Below are positions 10,293 through 21,807 of a stretch of 64,000 nucleotides of DNA, piece by piece. The translations under genes and the position numbers were made by a program. Below the pieces are notes generated by a model that saw only the letters and a list, made by a program, of their open reading frames with translations, searched no databases and was not told the origin of the DNA. Each line of letters starts with the position of its first letter. Positions within the stretch are counted from its first letter, which is position 1. The DNA comes from Angiostrongylus vasorum (Eukaryota; Nematoda; Chromadorea; Rhabditida; Metastrongylidae): NCBI GenBank assembly GCA_018806985.1, contig JADANN010000192.1, forward strand, positions 186,001 to 250,000, in the 5' to 3' direction.

Positions 10293-12054
10293 ATGCGAAA
10301 AAGAAACAATACTTGCGCAGTTTGCCATGTGCTTCGGTCCACTCTGGCGGTGCGCTGGTCCTCCAAACTTCCGAAGTGCAACGTACTGCTGCTGTCTTGT
10401 CTTGTAAATCGTCGTACTATCGGCATGGAGTGGGCCGTGACGGTTTACTCGAGGACATTACAGTGCAGAAAACGATTTTGCAAGGACCATTATATTGAGG
10501 CGGTAAGGAGTACTGTTTTATGAACTTCAATATATTTGTTGTAGGGGAGGATAGCACAGTAGTAGTGATGCCGATCATCACGAGCACGGTGCTAGTTCAA
10601 TCCTGCCCAAGGCTCACCAAGCCGTTCATTCTTCTGCGGGTGGAAAACAGGTACTGGAATTGTCCGGGAACAAATCATTCTCTGCAATCCAGTAGGGAAC
10701 GCTAGTCTGGCTCTCTCAGCACTCCAGAGAGAATCGTCTCGACCAGCATTCTGCGATATTCAGGATAAAATGAAAATCCTCAAGCAACAGCCGAGTCTCG
10801 TGCAAAAAATTAGGAAGACCTTCGTGGATGATGGGTGCAAGGAAACGAATCGACTGGGAGAAGTGCTGGGGTCTGCACAGTAAACATGAAGATGGGTCGT
10901 ATAAAGAAAGCCAGAAAAAATGCTTTAATATGAAATCCACTTTGATTTAGGGTTCGTTCCTCGGTAGTCTGGTCCGGAAAAGATATGGTGGAGATATATC
11001 TTTTGGGTTTGGTGGTGTACCATCTTACGTGCTGGAAGAGATACTATCCGAATTGGCATGCTACGTGATGAGGATTGATGTGAGAGCAATTTGTCACGTT
11101 TGCTTAGTATTTGCATATTTGTTGTTTATATGAGATTGATCAAGGGCGCCTGTAGTACAGTGGTCGGAGGCGCTCTGCAACACCCACGTAGAACCGATCC
11201 CTGCGCCCATGGCCCACCAAGCCTTCCATCCCTCCGGGTTCGACTAATTGTTACCAGACTTTTCTGGGAAGATCGTATCACTGGCTCGATACATTGGCAG
11301 GCCACTTCGAGTGATTATAAAAGCCAGATGTGCATTCAGTCACCTCCAAACGATGCTTAATGAAGTCGAATGCATGACGCATCCCTCAGGGTTTGATCAG
11401 CGCCGAGAGCTTTATCCTTCTTATTTTATTTGATTGATCAATATCGAACGCTTTATCCTTTGGTCTTCTAGGAGCACGTGAAGCTAAACACTGACGACAT
11501 AAAAAATTTCTATAAGGAATGTCTTTCGAAGTTCAAGGATATGATTGCTTGGAAACTAATGGATTCAGATATTTCGATACTTCGTGAACGTGTAAAACAG
11601 GAGTTAGAGGCTGCTGACGAATTCACCACTAGGAATGACGACAGTCTCCAGATATCGGAAGCCAATACATCCGATGTGACGATGGAGTCAAACGAAAACG
11701 ACTTGGAGTTGTACACAATCAGACTGTGGAAAACAGAGAGTTCGCTACTAGACGATTTCTTCCTTGTTAAAGGCAGAAAACTTCTGAATCTCTTCCGCTT
11801 CTGTCCAATATGTGGAATGAAGCTTTCTCAGGCTTGCTTATCAGCTGATGGAAACGCTCCCATTGTGGACTTTGTTTGTACTGCTTGCAATCCTTCAGTG
11901 AATAGGTGGAATGGTCAGGATTGTGCAACGGATGTTCCGTGATGAATCTTTTACCACGACCGAAGAAAAAGCCATGGATATGTTAAATGCGAAGGGCTTT
12001 CAAAGGATGGATTCTAATGGTGGTTGGTGGAGCAGAAAGGGATCACTCCATTAA
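10293..12054 (+). CDS. THAP-like C2CH zinc finger plus C4 zinc-ribbon protein, frameshifted
   Basis: Two exons: 10293-10502 and 11472 onward, joined at a codon boundary (GCG|GTAAGG ... TCTTCTAG|GAG). Exon 1 encodes C8-x2-C11, then 51 residues, then C63-x2-H66 (RFCKDH). This is the spacing of a THAP-type C2CH DNA-binding finger, although the usual C-terminal AVPTIF-like signature is not visible. Exon 2 has an acidic, helical segment, then FCPICGMKL and VCTACN (a C4 zinc ribbon). The frame opened at 11472 stops at 11940-11942. The +1 frame continues from about 11918 with RMFRDESFTTTEEKAMDMLN and stops at 12052-12054, so one base was probably gained or lost near 11918. Likely a nuclear, chromatin-type protein, but this is inference. 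The intron holds a SINE-C and a SINE-A. A pseudogene is possible. Confidence 0.6.
10540..10915 (+). mobile_element. SINE-C copy, full length, inside an intron
   Basis: The head has an A-box-like TAGCACAGTAGTAGTG and a good B box, GCTAGTTCAATCC. It is followed by the core block shared with SINE-A in weaker form (CACCAAGCCGTTCATTCTTC, then a run ending TACTGGAATTGTC), and a family-specific tail with GCATTCTGCGATATTCAGG and GAAGTGCTGGGGTCTGCACA. It lies in the sense orientation within the zinc-finger gene intron. Confidence 0.85.
11146..11432 (+). mobile_element. SINE-A copy inside an intron
   Basis: A full set of family landmarks: GTAGTACAGTGGTCGGAGGC (A box), GAACCGATCCC (B box), GGCCCACCAAGCCTTCCATC, AAACGATGCTTAATGAAGTC and GCCGAGAGCTTTATCC. 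It ends about 40 bases upstream of the exon 2 acceptor of the zinc-finger gene. Confidence 0.92.
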
Positions 12055-13090
12055 AATTTTAGGTTGAGCGTTTAACATAGAGACATAGTTTGTGTGTCGT
12101 TCCAGCTGAACTGCTGTATTTGTGAATTCGTTGATGGCTTATTACTAATTCTTTGTAAATATGACTTCTTGGTTTTTGATCAATAATAGCTGCGGGTTGT
12201 CTCTAGACTTAGAGCACTTTGTTCCCCTACCCAACTTTGAGAGAATTGTGTGTGACTTGCGGTTTCCTCCCACATTTTTGCTGCTATACCAGACGCTTGG
12301 AATTCGTCATTTGTCTTAATAACCACTTACTGTTAATCAGCAAACAAGAAAATATCGATTGAATTCGTTATCGGGAATAGTAAGTTGTCGCATTTACTCA
12401 TTAACCGGAGGTAAATTAGCTTGCTATTGCTCAACCATTGGTATTTGCCTAGAATGGTCGAAACATAAATGTAACTTATTCTCAAGGTGCTCTCTAAACT
12501 GCTGTGTGTATTTACGAGACATCTTCTAAACTTTTTCCTCCTCTAGAATTATTTATTGTAGAATTTCAAGTAGTGCATTATCTTGTTGGCACTAAATTTC
12601 TTGAAATGTGCTCCATTACTTGTTTTGCTCTTAAGCACATAAATGAGAGCTTTTGTCACTTTTGTGGTGTTTAGAATTACCCGTATTCATCTTCATTTTT
12701 TATTGTACATGGTTTTCTTCAGAAGTACTAACTTCCAAGAAATAAATGCGAAAGTAGAGTGAATTTTTTTCAGTTCTCACGCGGAACTTTTTATGAGGGC
12801 ATTCGTTGTGCTGCGACGTAGTTTGCAACTGTACATCTTGTTTTTGTCTTACAACTGAGTTATAACTGTACTGTGAAGGGTAAAGAGATTGATGTGTTTT
12901 CGCCCTTGACTTTTGTCCACCGGTTATTGTAAAGACGCATCAGGTGTTCAATCCACCATTCTCTTCACCCAAGCATGTTTGACAATGTGTAATGGTTACT
13001 CACCAATATAGTACAGAAATTTGGATTCCTTTCACACTTGCGTGACATTGAATACTCATACCATCCTGTTGATTGCGCTTTTTGGTGGCG
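12055..13090. other. 3' flank of the zinc-finger gene, no further gene
   Basis: AT-rich, no open frame of note. An AATAAA at 12741-12746 is a candidate polyadenylation signal, though it would imply a long 3' untranslated region of about 700 bases. No repeats were recognised. Confidence 0.4.
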
Positions 13091-13094
13091 CTGG

Positions 13095-15560
13095 TTGATC
13101 TATCGTGCAGGTGAACGAGGTGTAGTAGGAAGGGCCAACGAAAGCAAATACAGAATTGGAAATTTTGGATTAGAAGAAAGGAATAAGAATGAGAACCGTC
13201 CCGCAGGACTCCTGTTCGCAGCACGGCTCTTCCATGGAAACTCGTCTTTCCAGAAGAAAAGAAGCCGCCGCTGAACATTGGAGTCTCGAGACGGCATGAC
13301 TCATGCGGAGATGGACCATATTCTGACAAACAGAGGATGGTGCCTACTCGACATATCGGTGGTCCCGTCATTCTGTATTAGTTCCGATCACCGCCTTCTT
13401 CGCGCGAGGATTCCATTCAGCCGTAAGCTGTAGAAAAATTCATGTCATCAACCACGAGGGAAAAGTCAAGCTGTATGTGACGAGAACATTCTGAACAATA
13501 TCCAAACGTGACTGGCAGATTAAGGAAGATCCCACCGAACAGTACGAGCTGACTGTCGAAGGACTTGAAAGTTGTGCCGAATTTTTGCGTCAGTTCCTCA
13601 AACTAGAAGATCCCACCACACCTCCACTACCACTAAGGAGTTTAAGGAGTTGCTCGAGGAGAGAAGGAAACAGGCGTGATCCTACTGCAACACGTTTAAC
13701 ATGGCTAATAATAAATGCCAGCTGCAAAAGAGTTTTGCAGGAAGATCTACATCGGTATAAACAGAAGACACTACTGGAAGCAGCAAAGAAAAGAAGGAGT
13801 CTGGAAAAATGTCATGGCTTGTGTGGTTTCAATGTTCTGCTGTCAGCCTTGGTGAATGTAAATAGGATCAATAAAACTCCTTGCCGTGATATGGAATCAG
13901 TAACGGAGACGTTGTACACCAAGCTTTCCTACTCTACAATCCCGTCCCGGACCCTCAAATCCTGGCTGGAAAAAAAACCCGGAATTCTTCTATCGGAGGT
14001 TCAAGTTACGACAGAAAGCATGAAAAAAAGGCACAGTTCCAGGACCCGATGATATCATTGTCGACTTCCTTAGAGCTGGAAGCCACAACTTACATGTACT
14101 CCTCGTAAACCATATGGCAGCCTACCTTCAAAGGGAAAAAGCCCTATGCCACCAGAGGGCGATGCACGTCGTCAACCTGCCCGAGAAAGGTGACCGAGGT
14201 TATCTTCGTAACTACCGTTTGATGTGCTTTTTGAGTGTACTCTACAAGCTCTTCACGAAGATTATCCTCTTGCGCGTATCAAGGACATTGGATGAGGCGC
14301 AACCAGTCGAGCAAACAGGATTTCGACGAAGATTTTGCTGCATGAACCACATCCAAACCGCGTCCAGGGTCATCAAAGCTTGCGGGGAATACCACTTGCC
14401 TCTAGTCCTAACCTTTGTCAACTATGAAAAATCGTTTGATAGTGTCGAAACGAATGCAATCCTATCAGCGCTCGTCGACCAAGGAGTGGACTCGTCCTAC
14501 ATAAGAGCTCTGTGCGAGTGTTATCGGAACTGCGTTACGAAAATACAGCTTTTCCATCGACCTCTTACCACACCCATAGAAAAGGGGTTCGACAGAGCGA
14601 CACAATATCGCCAAAGCTGTTCAGTGCCGCACTGCAGAGGATAATGAAGTCACTCGATTGGGGTGAGGAAGGCATGCGTATTGATGGACTATTCCTACCA
14701 AACCTTCGTTTCGCTGATGACATCTTCTCAAGAAGTACGTGCGAAACAGAGACGATGATCAACGAGCTCAACGTACGCATAACTGGGAAGAAGAACCAGT
14801 TCATGAAAAAACGCATGGTGCGAAGGCGAAAACATAGAAGTGGATGGCTCTCTGATTGCAGAGAACACCTCATATGCATACCTGTGGTGATCAATGAACA
14901 TGAAAAACAACATAAAGGAGGAACCAGACAGAAGAAGGAGAGCAGCTTCGGCCGAATTCTGCCCCCCTGAAGGAAGCCACCGACCAAATGTAGGACCCGA
15001 AAATCCGGCTCACCTTTTTCGATTCAGCGGTCCTCCCACGGCTCTGTTATGCTGCAGAGACGTGAGCTGATACTTCAACCACCTCAAGGATACTCCGCAC
15101 TGCTCACAGAGCGCTTGAACAATGTCTTCTGGAATATAACCGGCATTTTCAATACCTAGTTGGAATGCGAAGCTCTGATCTTCGAAATCTGTCACATCTT
15201 CGGGATCCAGGAAATTACTCATCGATTGCGAAACACGGATGAGCCTGTCACCTAATGAGAAGAACGGACGACAGATGGACGAAAAGAACCGTAAAGTGGA
15301 CTCCAAGATAACGCAAACGTCCCCCCAGGACGACCACCTACACGTTGGGCGGACGTGTTCGTAACCAAAGTTACTCGGCTGTGTTCTCTTACTGCAGTTG
15401 TTTTACAGATCACGGTCTGAGATTAGCAAGCGCCACCATACTCGAAGAAAACCACCACCTTGGACGACTGCGAGAGAAAGAAGCGATTGTTAAATGTGTT
15501 GGGGTCCGCACAACTCGTCAAGACAGACCGTCCAAGTATCTAGGTGTTCTCATATCTATT
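13095..15560 (+). mobile_element. RTE-type non-LTR retrotransposon, subfamily 2, 5'-truncated pseudogene
   Basis: Remnants of the RTE ORF2 polyprotein appear in order. The endonuclease C-terminal half (about 13110-13440) carries NFGLEERN, HAEMDHILTNR and SDHRLLRARI. The reverse transcriptase (about 14040-14800) carries a KGV(R)QSDTISPKLF-like block and the catalytic LRFADDI. The connection and C-terminal domain include FDSAVLPRLCYAAET and PPTRWADVF. Several frameshifts and stops show it is dead. It is clearly diverged from the copy at 18-21 kb, for example RTLDEAQPVEQTGFRRRF there versus RTLYEGQPCEQAGFRKRF. Its last ~60 bases (GGGGTCCGCACAACTCG, CCGTCCAAGTATC) match the 3' end of SINE-B. The 5' end is truncated within the endonuclease. 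Confidence 0.88.
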
Positions 15561-15596
15561 TATATGATCTTATAAACTGATCTTCTTTACCTGATG

Positions 15597-16378
15597 CGAG
15601 GTTGGTATAGGTCTTCGTTGTCGTTGTCGTTGTTGTTGTTTCTGCTGTTGTTCTCGTTGGTCGATGGCTGACGTTTCGGCGATTTAGCCTTCCTCGGAGC
15701 CTGGACGTATTTTATATAAGAATATTTTAATTATTCGGTGGAAAAAAAGCTAAAGTATTAGTGAAGATCAAACTCTTAAATATACGCCATTTTGATCAGA
15801 AAGGCTACTCGCCGTGATGTTACGAGCGGGACTGGCCCACGCGTTGTTCACGTCAGGTCGCGAGCAAGACACACCCAGGGGTCGAAGCGTCATTTTGGAA
15901 TAGGGCGCCAGGTCACGTGTGATAGTGAGGTATTCGTCTTTCCGGTTCATCTTTGGATTTTTGAAATTTATCCAGAACGCTTCAAGAGTTTTACGCGGTG
16001 ATGTTTTTCATTCCTGCGCTAGACGAATGCCCCACTATCATGTGACCTGGCGCCCTATTTCAAAACGATATTTTGACCCCTGGGTGTGTCTTGCTCGCGA
16101 CTTGACATGAACAACGCGTGGGCCAGTCAGGCTCGTAACATCACGGTGAGTAGACTTTCTGATCATTATGGCGTATATTTAAAAGTTCGATCTTCATTAA
16201 TACTTTAGCCTTTTTTTTCTACCGAATAATTAAAATATTCTTGTATAAAATACGTCCAGGCTCTGAGGAAGGCGAAACCGCCTAAACGTCAGCCATTGAA
16301 CAACGAGAACAACAGCAGCAACAACAACAACGACAACGAAGACCTATACCAACCTCGTATCAGCTATAGAGGACCAGT
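15597..16378. repeat. Large palindrome of two Penelope-like element 3' ends
   Basis: The left arm (about 15597-15945) and the right arm (about 16025-16378) are inverted copies. Matching landmarks in mirror order are the GTTGTT/CAACAA tract, GACGTTTCGG/CTAAACGTC, TCGGAGCCTGGACGTATTTT and its reverse, CGGTG..., GGCCCACGCGTTGTTCA, and GCGCCAGGTCACGTGTGATA. The inner ends encode the C-terminus of a PLE GIY-YIG protein: read on the minus strand the left arm gives MNRKDEYLTITRDLAPY. The two element ends therefore face each other with their coding ends inward and their untranslated ends outward, separated by about 80 bases. Confidence 0.9.
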
Positions 16379-17970
16379 TTATAAGGTGATATAAATAAAT
16401 ATATCAACCATCTATGCCGAGGTTTATAGAAAATCGGTCTTTTGAGTTATTCTCACATCGATTCCTGTAATGGAAACGAGTCCTGCAACTAGCCAGCAGA
16501 TTGCTGGAGAGCGTTAAGTAATCCGATTACTCACTAATATTAATCACCAAGATTGGTCAGTTTAGAGATGTCATACTTAATCGGCACACCGTCAGTTCCT
16601 CAATTAAATGCTAGTGTGAATCTAAGTTCATGTTTCTGTCCAAGTCACCATATCTACGCTGCCCGAGCTGACCTGAGATTTCATCAGCACATCACAGATA
16701 ATCGAGTTGATAAGTACTGAGGAATTCAACCTGATGAACCGTTCGGACCACTCCCAGCAGTTGATGCGATCCAGAATTCCAATCACAAGGCAGTAAAACT
16801 GGCTGAGATCCACGACAAACGGCGGTTTTATTTACTAATGACCTTTCAATACCCTAGGACAACTATGTTGAGATCTCACAGAAATCCACGCTCAACCGTA
16901 CAAGATACACAATATTCTAGTAAGGAGAAAACACGACAGATTTTCAACCGGAAGAAGAACACACACGAACCCGACCATCACCATGAATGACGGTTACGAT
17001 TCGGAGCTGTGTTGCTGTTATTATACTATATTTCATAAAACGTCCTAACGATAGTGTATAAGATGGTCTATAAATCTTTACGTGAACAAGCAAGGAAGAG
17101 CTAATCTATTCAGAACACAATGTGAAATGCGAAGGAGACACATTGTGGACTTTATAACGCTCCATTATATGTTACGATGAAAGAACTATGATATGCAGCA
17201 TTTATGCCAAATCTATGGAATAAACCATAAACCATGGTGTAAAATATTGTTGATCTCGCAAAATTTTGTCTTTATACGCTACCCCAATTCGTCGAGACGA
17301 TCGGATGACGAATAATTGAATAGAGGGATTCTTCGCTGTGGTAAAGGCTAGTGAAAGAAGAACCGTACGTAAGATCAGGAATTTTTGGTACTTTTTCACT
17401 ATTTACAGGTAATGCAGTCGCAAATCGACACTTTGTTCTATCGATCAGCTTACACGACGCTGCTAATAACTATTGCGCTTAACGTTTCGGACCGTCGCCT
17501 TCTAAGAACAAGTCTAAGTCAGTCAACCATAGTTATTTTATGCGATTTCCTCGTGGTCACATTAATTTGGATCGAATAGAGTAGAGCATCACACGATTGA
17601 TTACGTATCTCAGATTAAGAAGTACTTCACTGGCTGGAGATACTAGAGGGCCTGAATCAAATGATTACAATAGGGTTACAGACCATTTATCAGTAATTAA
17701 ATGAAGTTCCACTGTCGGTTTTATTATTATTTATTACACGTTTGCAATGACATTTATTTTTTGGTTACGCGCACTGTGCCACGGATCTCCCTCATAGGAT
17801 ATCGAGACGGTTAGTCGCGAGGCTACGTGGCGCGTCCCCAGGTGGCGGATAGGGGGTTAATCGCGGGCCAAAAGCGAACTTTGCTTCCCTGAGACGCAGG
17901 TGGATCCAGCGGATGGACTCCTTGTTTCTGCTGCGCCGATTTGGCACATGCTTTTTGTATTTGATAGGCG
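16379..17970. other. Intergenic stretch, little recognised
   Basis: No supported gene. A CTTAACGTTTCGGACCGTCG block at about 17478-17498 resembles the PLE terminal motif and may be a remnant. The rest is AT-rich unique-looking sequence. Confidence 0.4.
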
Positions 17971-17974
17971 TATT

Positions 17975-20900
17975 CATGCATGCGTGTGTGAGTGCGTTCT
18001 CGCGTATGCGGATTGTATTCTACGAGCCAATTCGGCCAAAAGCCTGCAATCAAGTGACAGGGAACTATATAGGAGGCGGTTAGGAGTCGCCTCCAACAAA
18101 TAAGCTCCATGTCCTCTCTGGTAGAGCCTGGCAAGCTACCCGTGAGTATACCCAGCCCCCACGTTCAGAGCCAAGCAAGATATGCGTGGACATCAAAATG
18201 CTAAACACAGTAACAAAAAAAAAAACGGGTCTCATTCCTCTGACCCCGAAAGAGCCCCAATTTCGCAGCCATTGGTAGGGCGCGTACCGAGAGGCTGTTA
18301 AAATCTCAGGGCCAATGGAAGCTGCCTGGATCTGGAAGAATTAATGTGACGACCTATACCTATAATGCACGTACACTTGCATTCGAGTCCTCGATAGAAG
18401 ACTTGCTCCTGCAAGAGAAAAGGATAAGGTACGACGTCATCGGCCTAACCGAGAAGAGACGACGCCACCCATTCAACGCCGTCTGTGACACCGGAGAAGA
18501 ACTGTTCCTCAGAACATGCGACAGTAGAGGAGTCGGCGCCGTCGGCATTCTCGTCAACACGAGTTTGTCCTTGAACATTGATTCATTCGAACAACTTACA
18601 ACCTGAATCGGACGTTTACGATTAAAAAGATGTGGTTCATTTCCGGCTTCGACAATTTTCGTCATTAACGCTCCCACATCAAACAGTGACGAAGAAGAAG
18701 TCGAAGCGTTCTATATGGACTTGGAGAAGTTCTACAGAGAAGACCAAACATTCTTCAAGGTCATCATTGGAGATTTCAACGCCAAGATTGAACCAAGTAG
18801 AACGTCTGAAGAACGTCACATTGGGACCCATGGGTTAGAGTGGAACGAACAGCGTGAGCTGCTATCTGAGTTTATCACGAGGACCAAGCCCATCCACGGT
18901 AACTCGCAATTCCTGAAGCCGCACCCTCAACGCTGGACGTGGGAGTCACCCACTGGTGAGTAGCATAACGAAATAGACCACATCATAGTAAATAGAAGGT
19001 TTTGCCTAACCGACGTCACTGTTGTCCCAAAATTCTACACGGGATCAGACCACCGTCTCTTTTATGCAAGATTCTATTCCGCGCGGGAAGTAGAAAAAGC
19101 CGCTAAGTTAAAAAACCGAAGTCCCAGAACCACCACAAGCTGGGACTTTATTCAACCCATTAGTCGGCTACTGGAAAGATGTCGTTATCGACAATGTCAA
19201 TAAAGAATATGATCGGCTCATTCAAAATCTTCACGTTAGCGCTATGAAAGCTGAGAGTTCGAAAGTCACCAAGAGACGTCTGTCTCCAGAAACACTCGAG
19301 CTGATACGCCAGTGTGGAATCGCACGAGCTGCAAGCAACCGCGAACTAACGTCCGAACTTGCAAAAGAATGCAGACAGGCGATAAAAGAGGATCTTAAAG
19401 ACAGAAGTGAAGCAGTAATGGTCGAAGATGCAGAGGCTGGGAAAAGCATTCGCAAAGCTCACCGAAGCTTCGCCAATTACAAGACGAAGATGATTGCACT
19501 CCGACGCCCAGACGGAACAGCTACAACGTTCAGAAAGGCATTGGAGAAAATCATTCACGAATACTACTCAGATCTCTTCGATAGCCACGTCCACCTTCCG
19601 TCATATGAAATAAAGGAGGATGGATATGTTTTACCACCCGTTCTCCCTTCCGAAATCCGACGTGCCATTTCGTCGGTGAAAAATCGAACAGCACCTGGTC
19701 CGGACTGGATAAGACCAGAACACCTGGAGAACGTTCCGCCAGTCCTCGTAAACACAATGGCTCGGCTCTTAACACGTTACCTGTCTGAATGCAAGGCCCC
19801 TGCTCAGTAGAAGACCAGCAAGACCGTGTTATTGTTCAAGAAGGGTGACCTACAGGATATCCGCAACTATCGTCCAATCTTCTTGCTGTCCGTTGTCTAC
19901 AAACTTTTCACTCGAGTCATCCTAAACAGGATTGGCAGAACACTCTACGAAGGACAGCCATGTGAGCAAGCAGGATTTCGAAAACGATTTAGTACGATAA
20001 ACTACGTCCACACGATAACGAGACACATTGAAGTATTGCGAGAGAACAAAAGACCGCTCTGTCTCACTTTAGTCGATTTACAGAACGCCTTTGATTCAAT
20101 TGAGATAGAAGCAATCATGGAAGCCCTTGATACTCAAGGAGTCCCTACTCAGTACATAAAGATTCTTCGTGAGCTGTACAAAAATTTCACGAACAAGATA
20201 TTACCATTCTACAACGATATTAACATTGTCAAAAGAGGAGTTATGCAAAGGGAAAGCATCTCGCCAAAATTATTTATCGCCATCCTCCAGAACGTCGTGC
20301 GAACGTTGGAATGGGATAATATGGGAGTCAAAATCGATGGTCGGCAGTTACATCATCTTCGCTTTGCTGATGACATCGTCCTTATAACACCAAACATTAG
20401 CCAAGGAGAACGAATGTTTGCCGACTTTGATAAAAGCTGTGGAAAGATTGGTTTTCGACTAACTCTCACGAAAACGATGTTCATGAGAAACGGATTGGTT
20501 TCGTATGCCCTTTTCACGATCAATGGAACGAGTATCTCCGAATGCTCCAGTTGTCTATCTAGGTCGGGGAATCATGTTGAACGACTTAGCTCCAGAGCTG
20601 AGCAGAAGGAAACGAGCGGCCTGGGGGGCTTTTAAGAGCATCGGGGATGTAGTGAAGAGGAGAAAGAACACCCGACTCTGTGCCCACCTTTTCGACTCAG
20701 GTACTTCCAGCCCTAACGTATGCGTCAGAAACCTAGTAGCTGCTTAAGCAGGATGAAAGATCACTCAGCGTTATTGAACACGCAGTCGAATGGATGATCA
20801 TGGGAGCATCCTCTGTCATGCAAATTAGGGAAGGGATCCGAAGCTCCGACCTGCTTCAACGATCAAAAATCAAAGATGCCGTTCTGTATGCCAAACAGTC

Positions 20901-21190
20901 GAAGATAAGGTGGGCCGCACCCGTAATGTGTATGAATGACGACCGATGGACAAGAGCCGTTAGTGACTGGATTCCTCGGGATGTCAAACGTACTGCTGGA
21001 GGACCACCGACCCGATGGTCAGAGTTCTTCACGAAAAGCCTAGAAGAAAGATGTGATGCTCGACGAGTCCCTAAAACGAGCAGAACCCACTGGGCTACCC
21101 TTGCGCGCGACAGCGAAAAGTGGAAGATTTACTGGCGCCCGCTCGAATCACTCGATGATCAGCGGGATTACAGGTGATATAGGTGACGCG
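17975..21190 (+). mobile_element. RTE-type non-LTR retrotransposon, subfamily 1, nearly full length, inactivated
   Basis: It encodes in order an apurinic-type endonuclease (about 18340-19110) with [19 protein letters not shown] and GSDHRLFYARF; a linker; a reverse transcriptase (about 19600-20500) with GFRKRFSTINY, a G-V-x-Q/R-x-x-S-I-S-P-K-L-F block and the catalytic LRFADDIVLI; and a C-terminal domain with GGPPTRWSEFFTK ending at 21177. Stops at about 18604 and 18961, a frame break at about 19110 and a stop at 19808 inactivate it, but long frames remain, so it is relatively young. The 5' untranslated part (17975-18140) also occurs at 33.1 kb. The 3' end is AGGTGATATAGGTGA. RTE elements insert by target-primed reverse transcription. 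Confidence 0.9.
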
Positions 21191-21805
21191 CACTGTGAGT
21201 CACATCTAACTCATATCGTTCGTTATTCCTCTAAAGGTGATCGCAACGCTTTTTTCTGTATATCTCACTGTGTAATTTGGCTTTCCCCTGTATTTTATTT
21301 GCATATTGTGTTGCTTATTCTCTACATATTCTCTTTTATCGTTTCCTATGTTCTCCGTATTTCTTGGAACGTTTCTATCTCTCGTTTGTGGTTAGGGGGA
21401 AAGATTGCCCATCATTCAGTCACGGCGTTGTCGATTTTTTGTTGTCGCTTTCCTAACTCCTTTAGAGTACATCTCAGTATTTTTGTACATGAGACACTTA
21501 GATACATGCTAATAACTAACTAAAAATGGATTCGTTCACTGAAAGGGCGTTGTGAATTGGCAGTACGACATTCTAGTAAGGAAAATAATGATTCACTTTT
21601 TAAGGCAAAGGGAAAGGTTGGGAAGCAAACAAGTTCATACCGTAAGGCCTCCGCATGTATAAATTTGAACTGACACACGTCGTCAACAGAAGCAGGAAGC
21701 TTGTTGCGTCATTTCGTTTTTTTTTCATTCTAGTAAAGGGGTTTTCTCAAAGCTCTTTCGTAGCCCCAGTATAGTAACTATTCCTAGAATATGTGTCTAA
21801 GTTGT
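21191..21805. other. Spacer, nothing recognised
   Basis: AT-rich DNA following the RTE 3' end. No gene and no clear member of the repeat families. Confidence 0.4.
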
Positions 21806-21807
21806 TA

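Noticed and set aside
10313..10498. A second open frame overlapping exon 1 of the zinc-finger gene
   Set aside because: It is in another frame, has no domain, and lacks the splice connection that the C2CH frame has.
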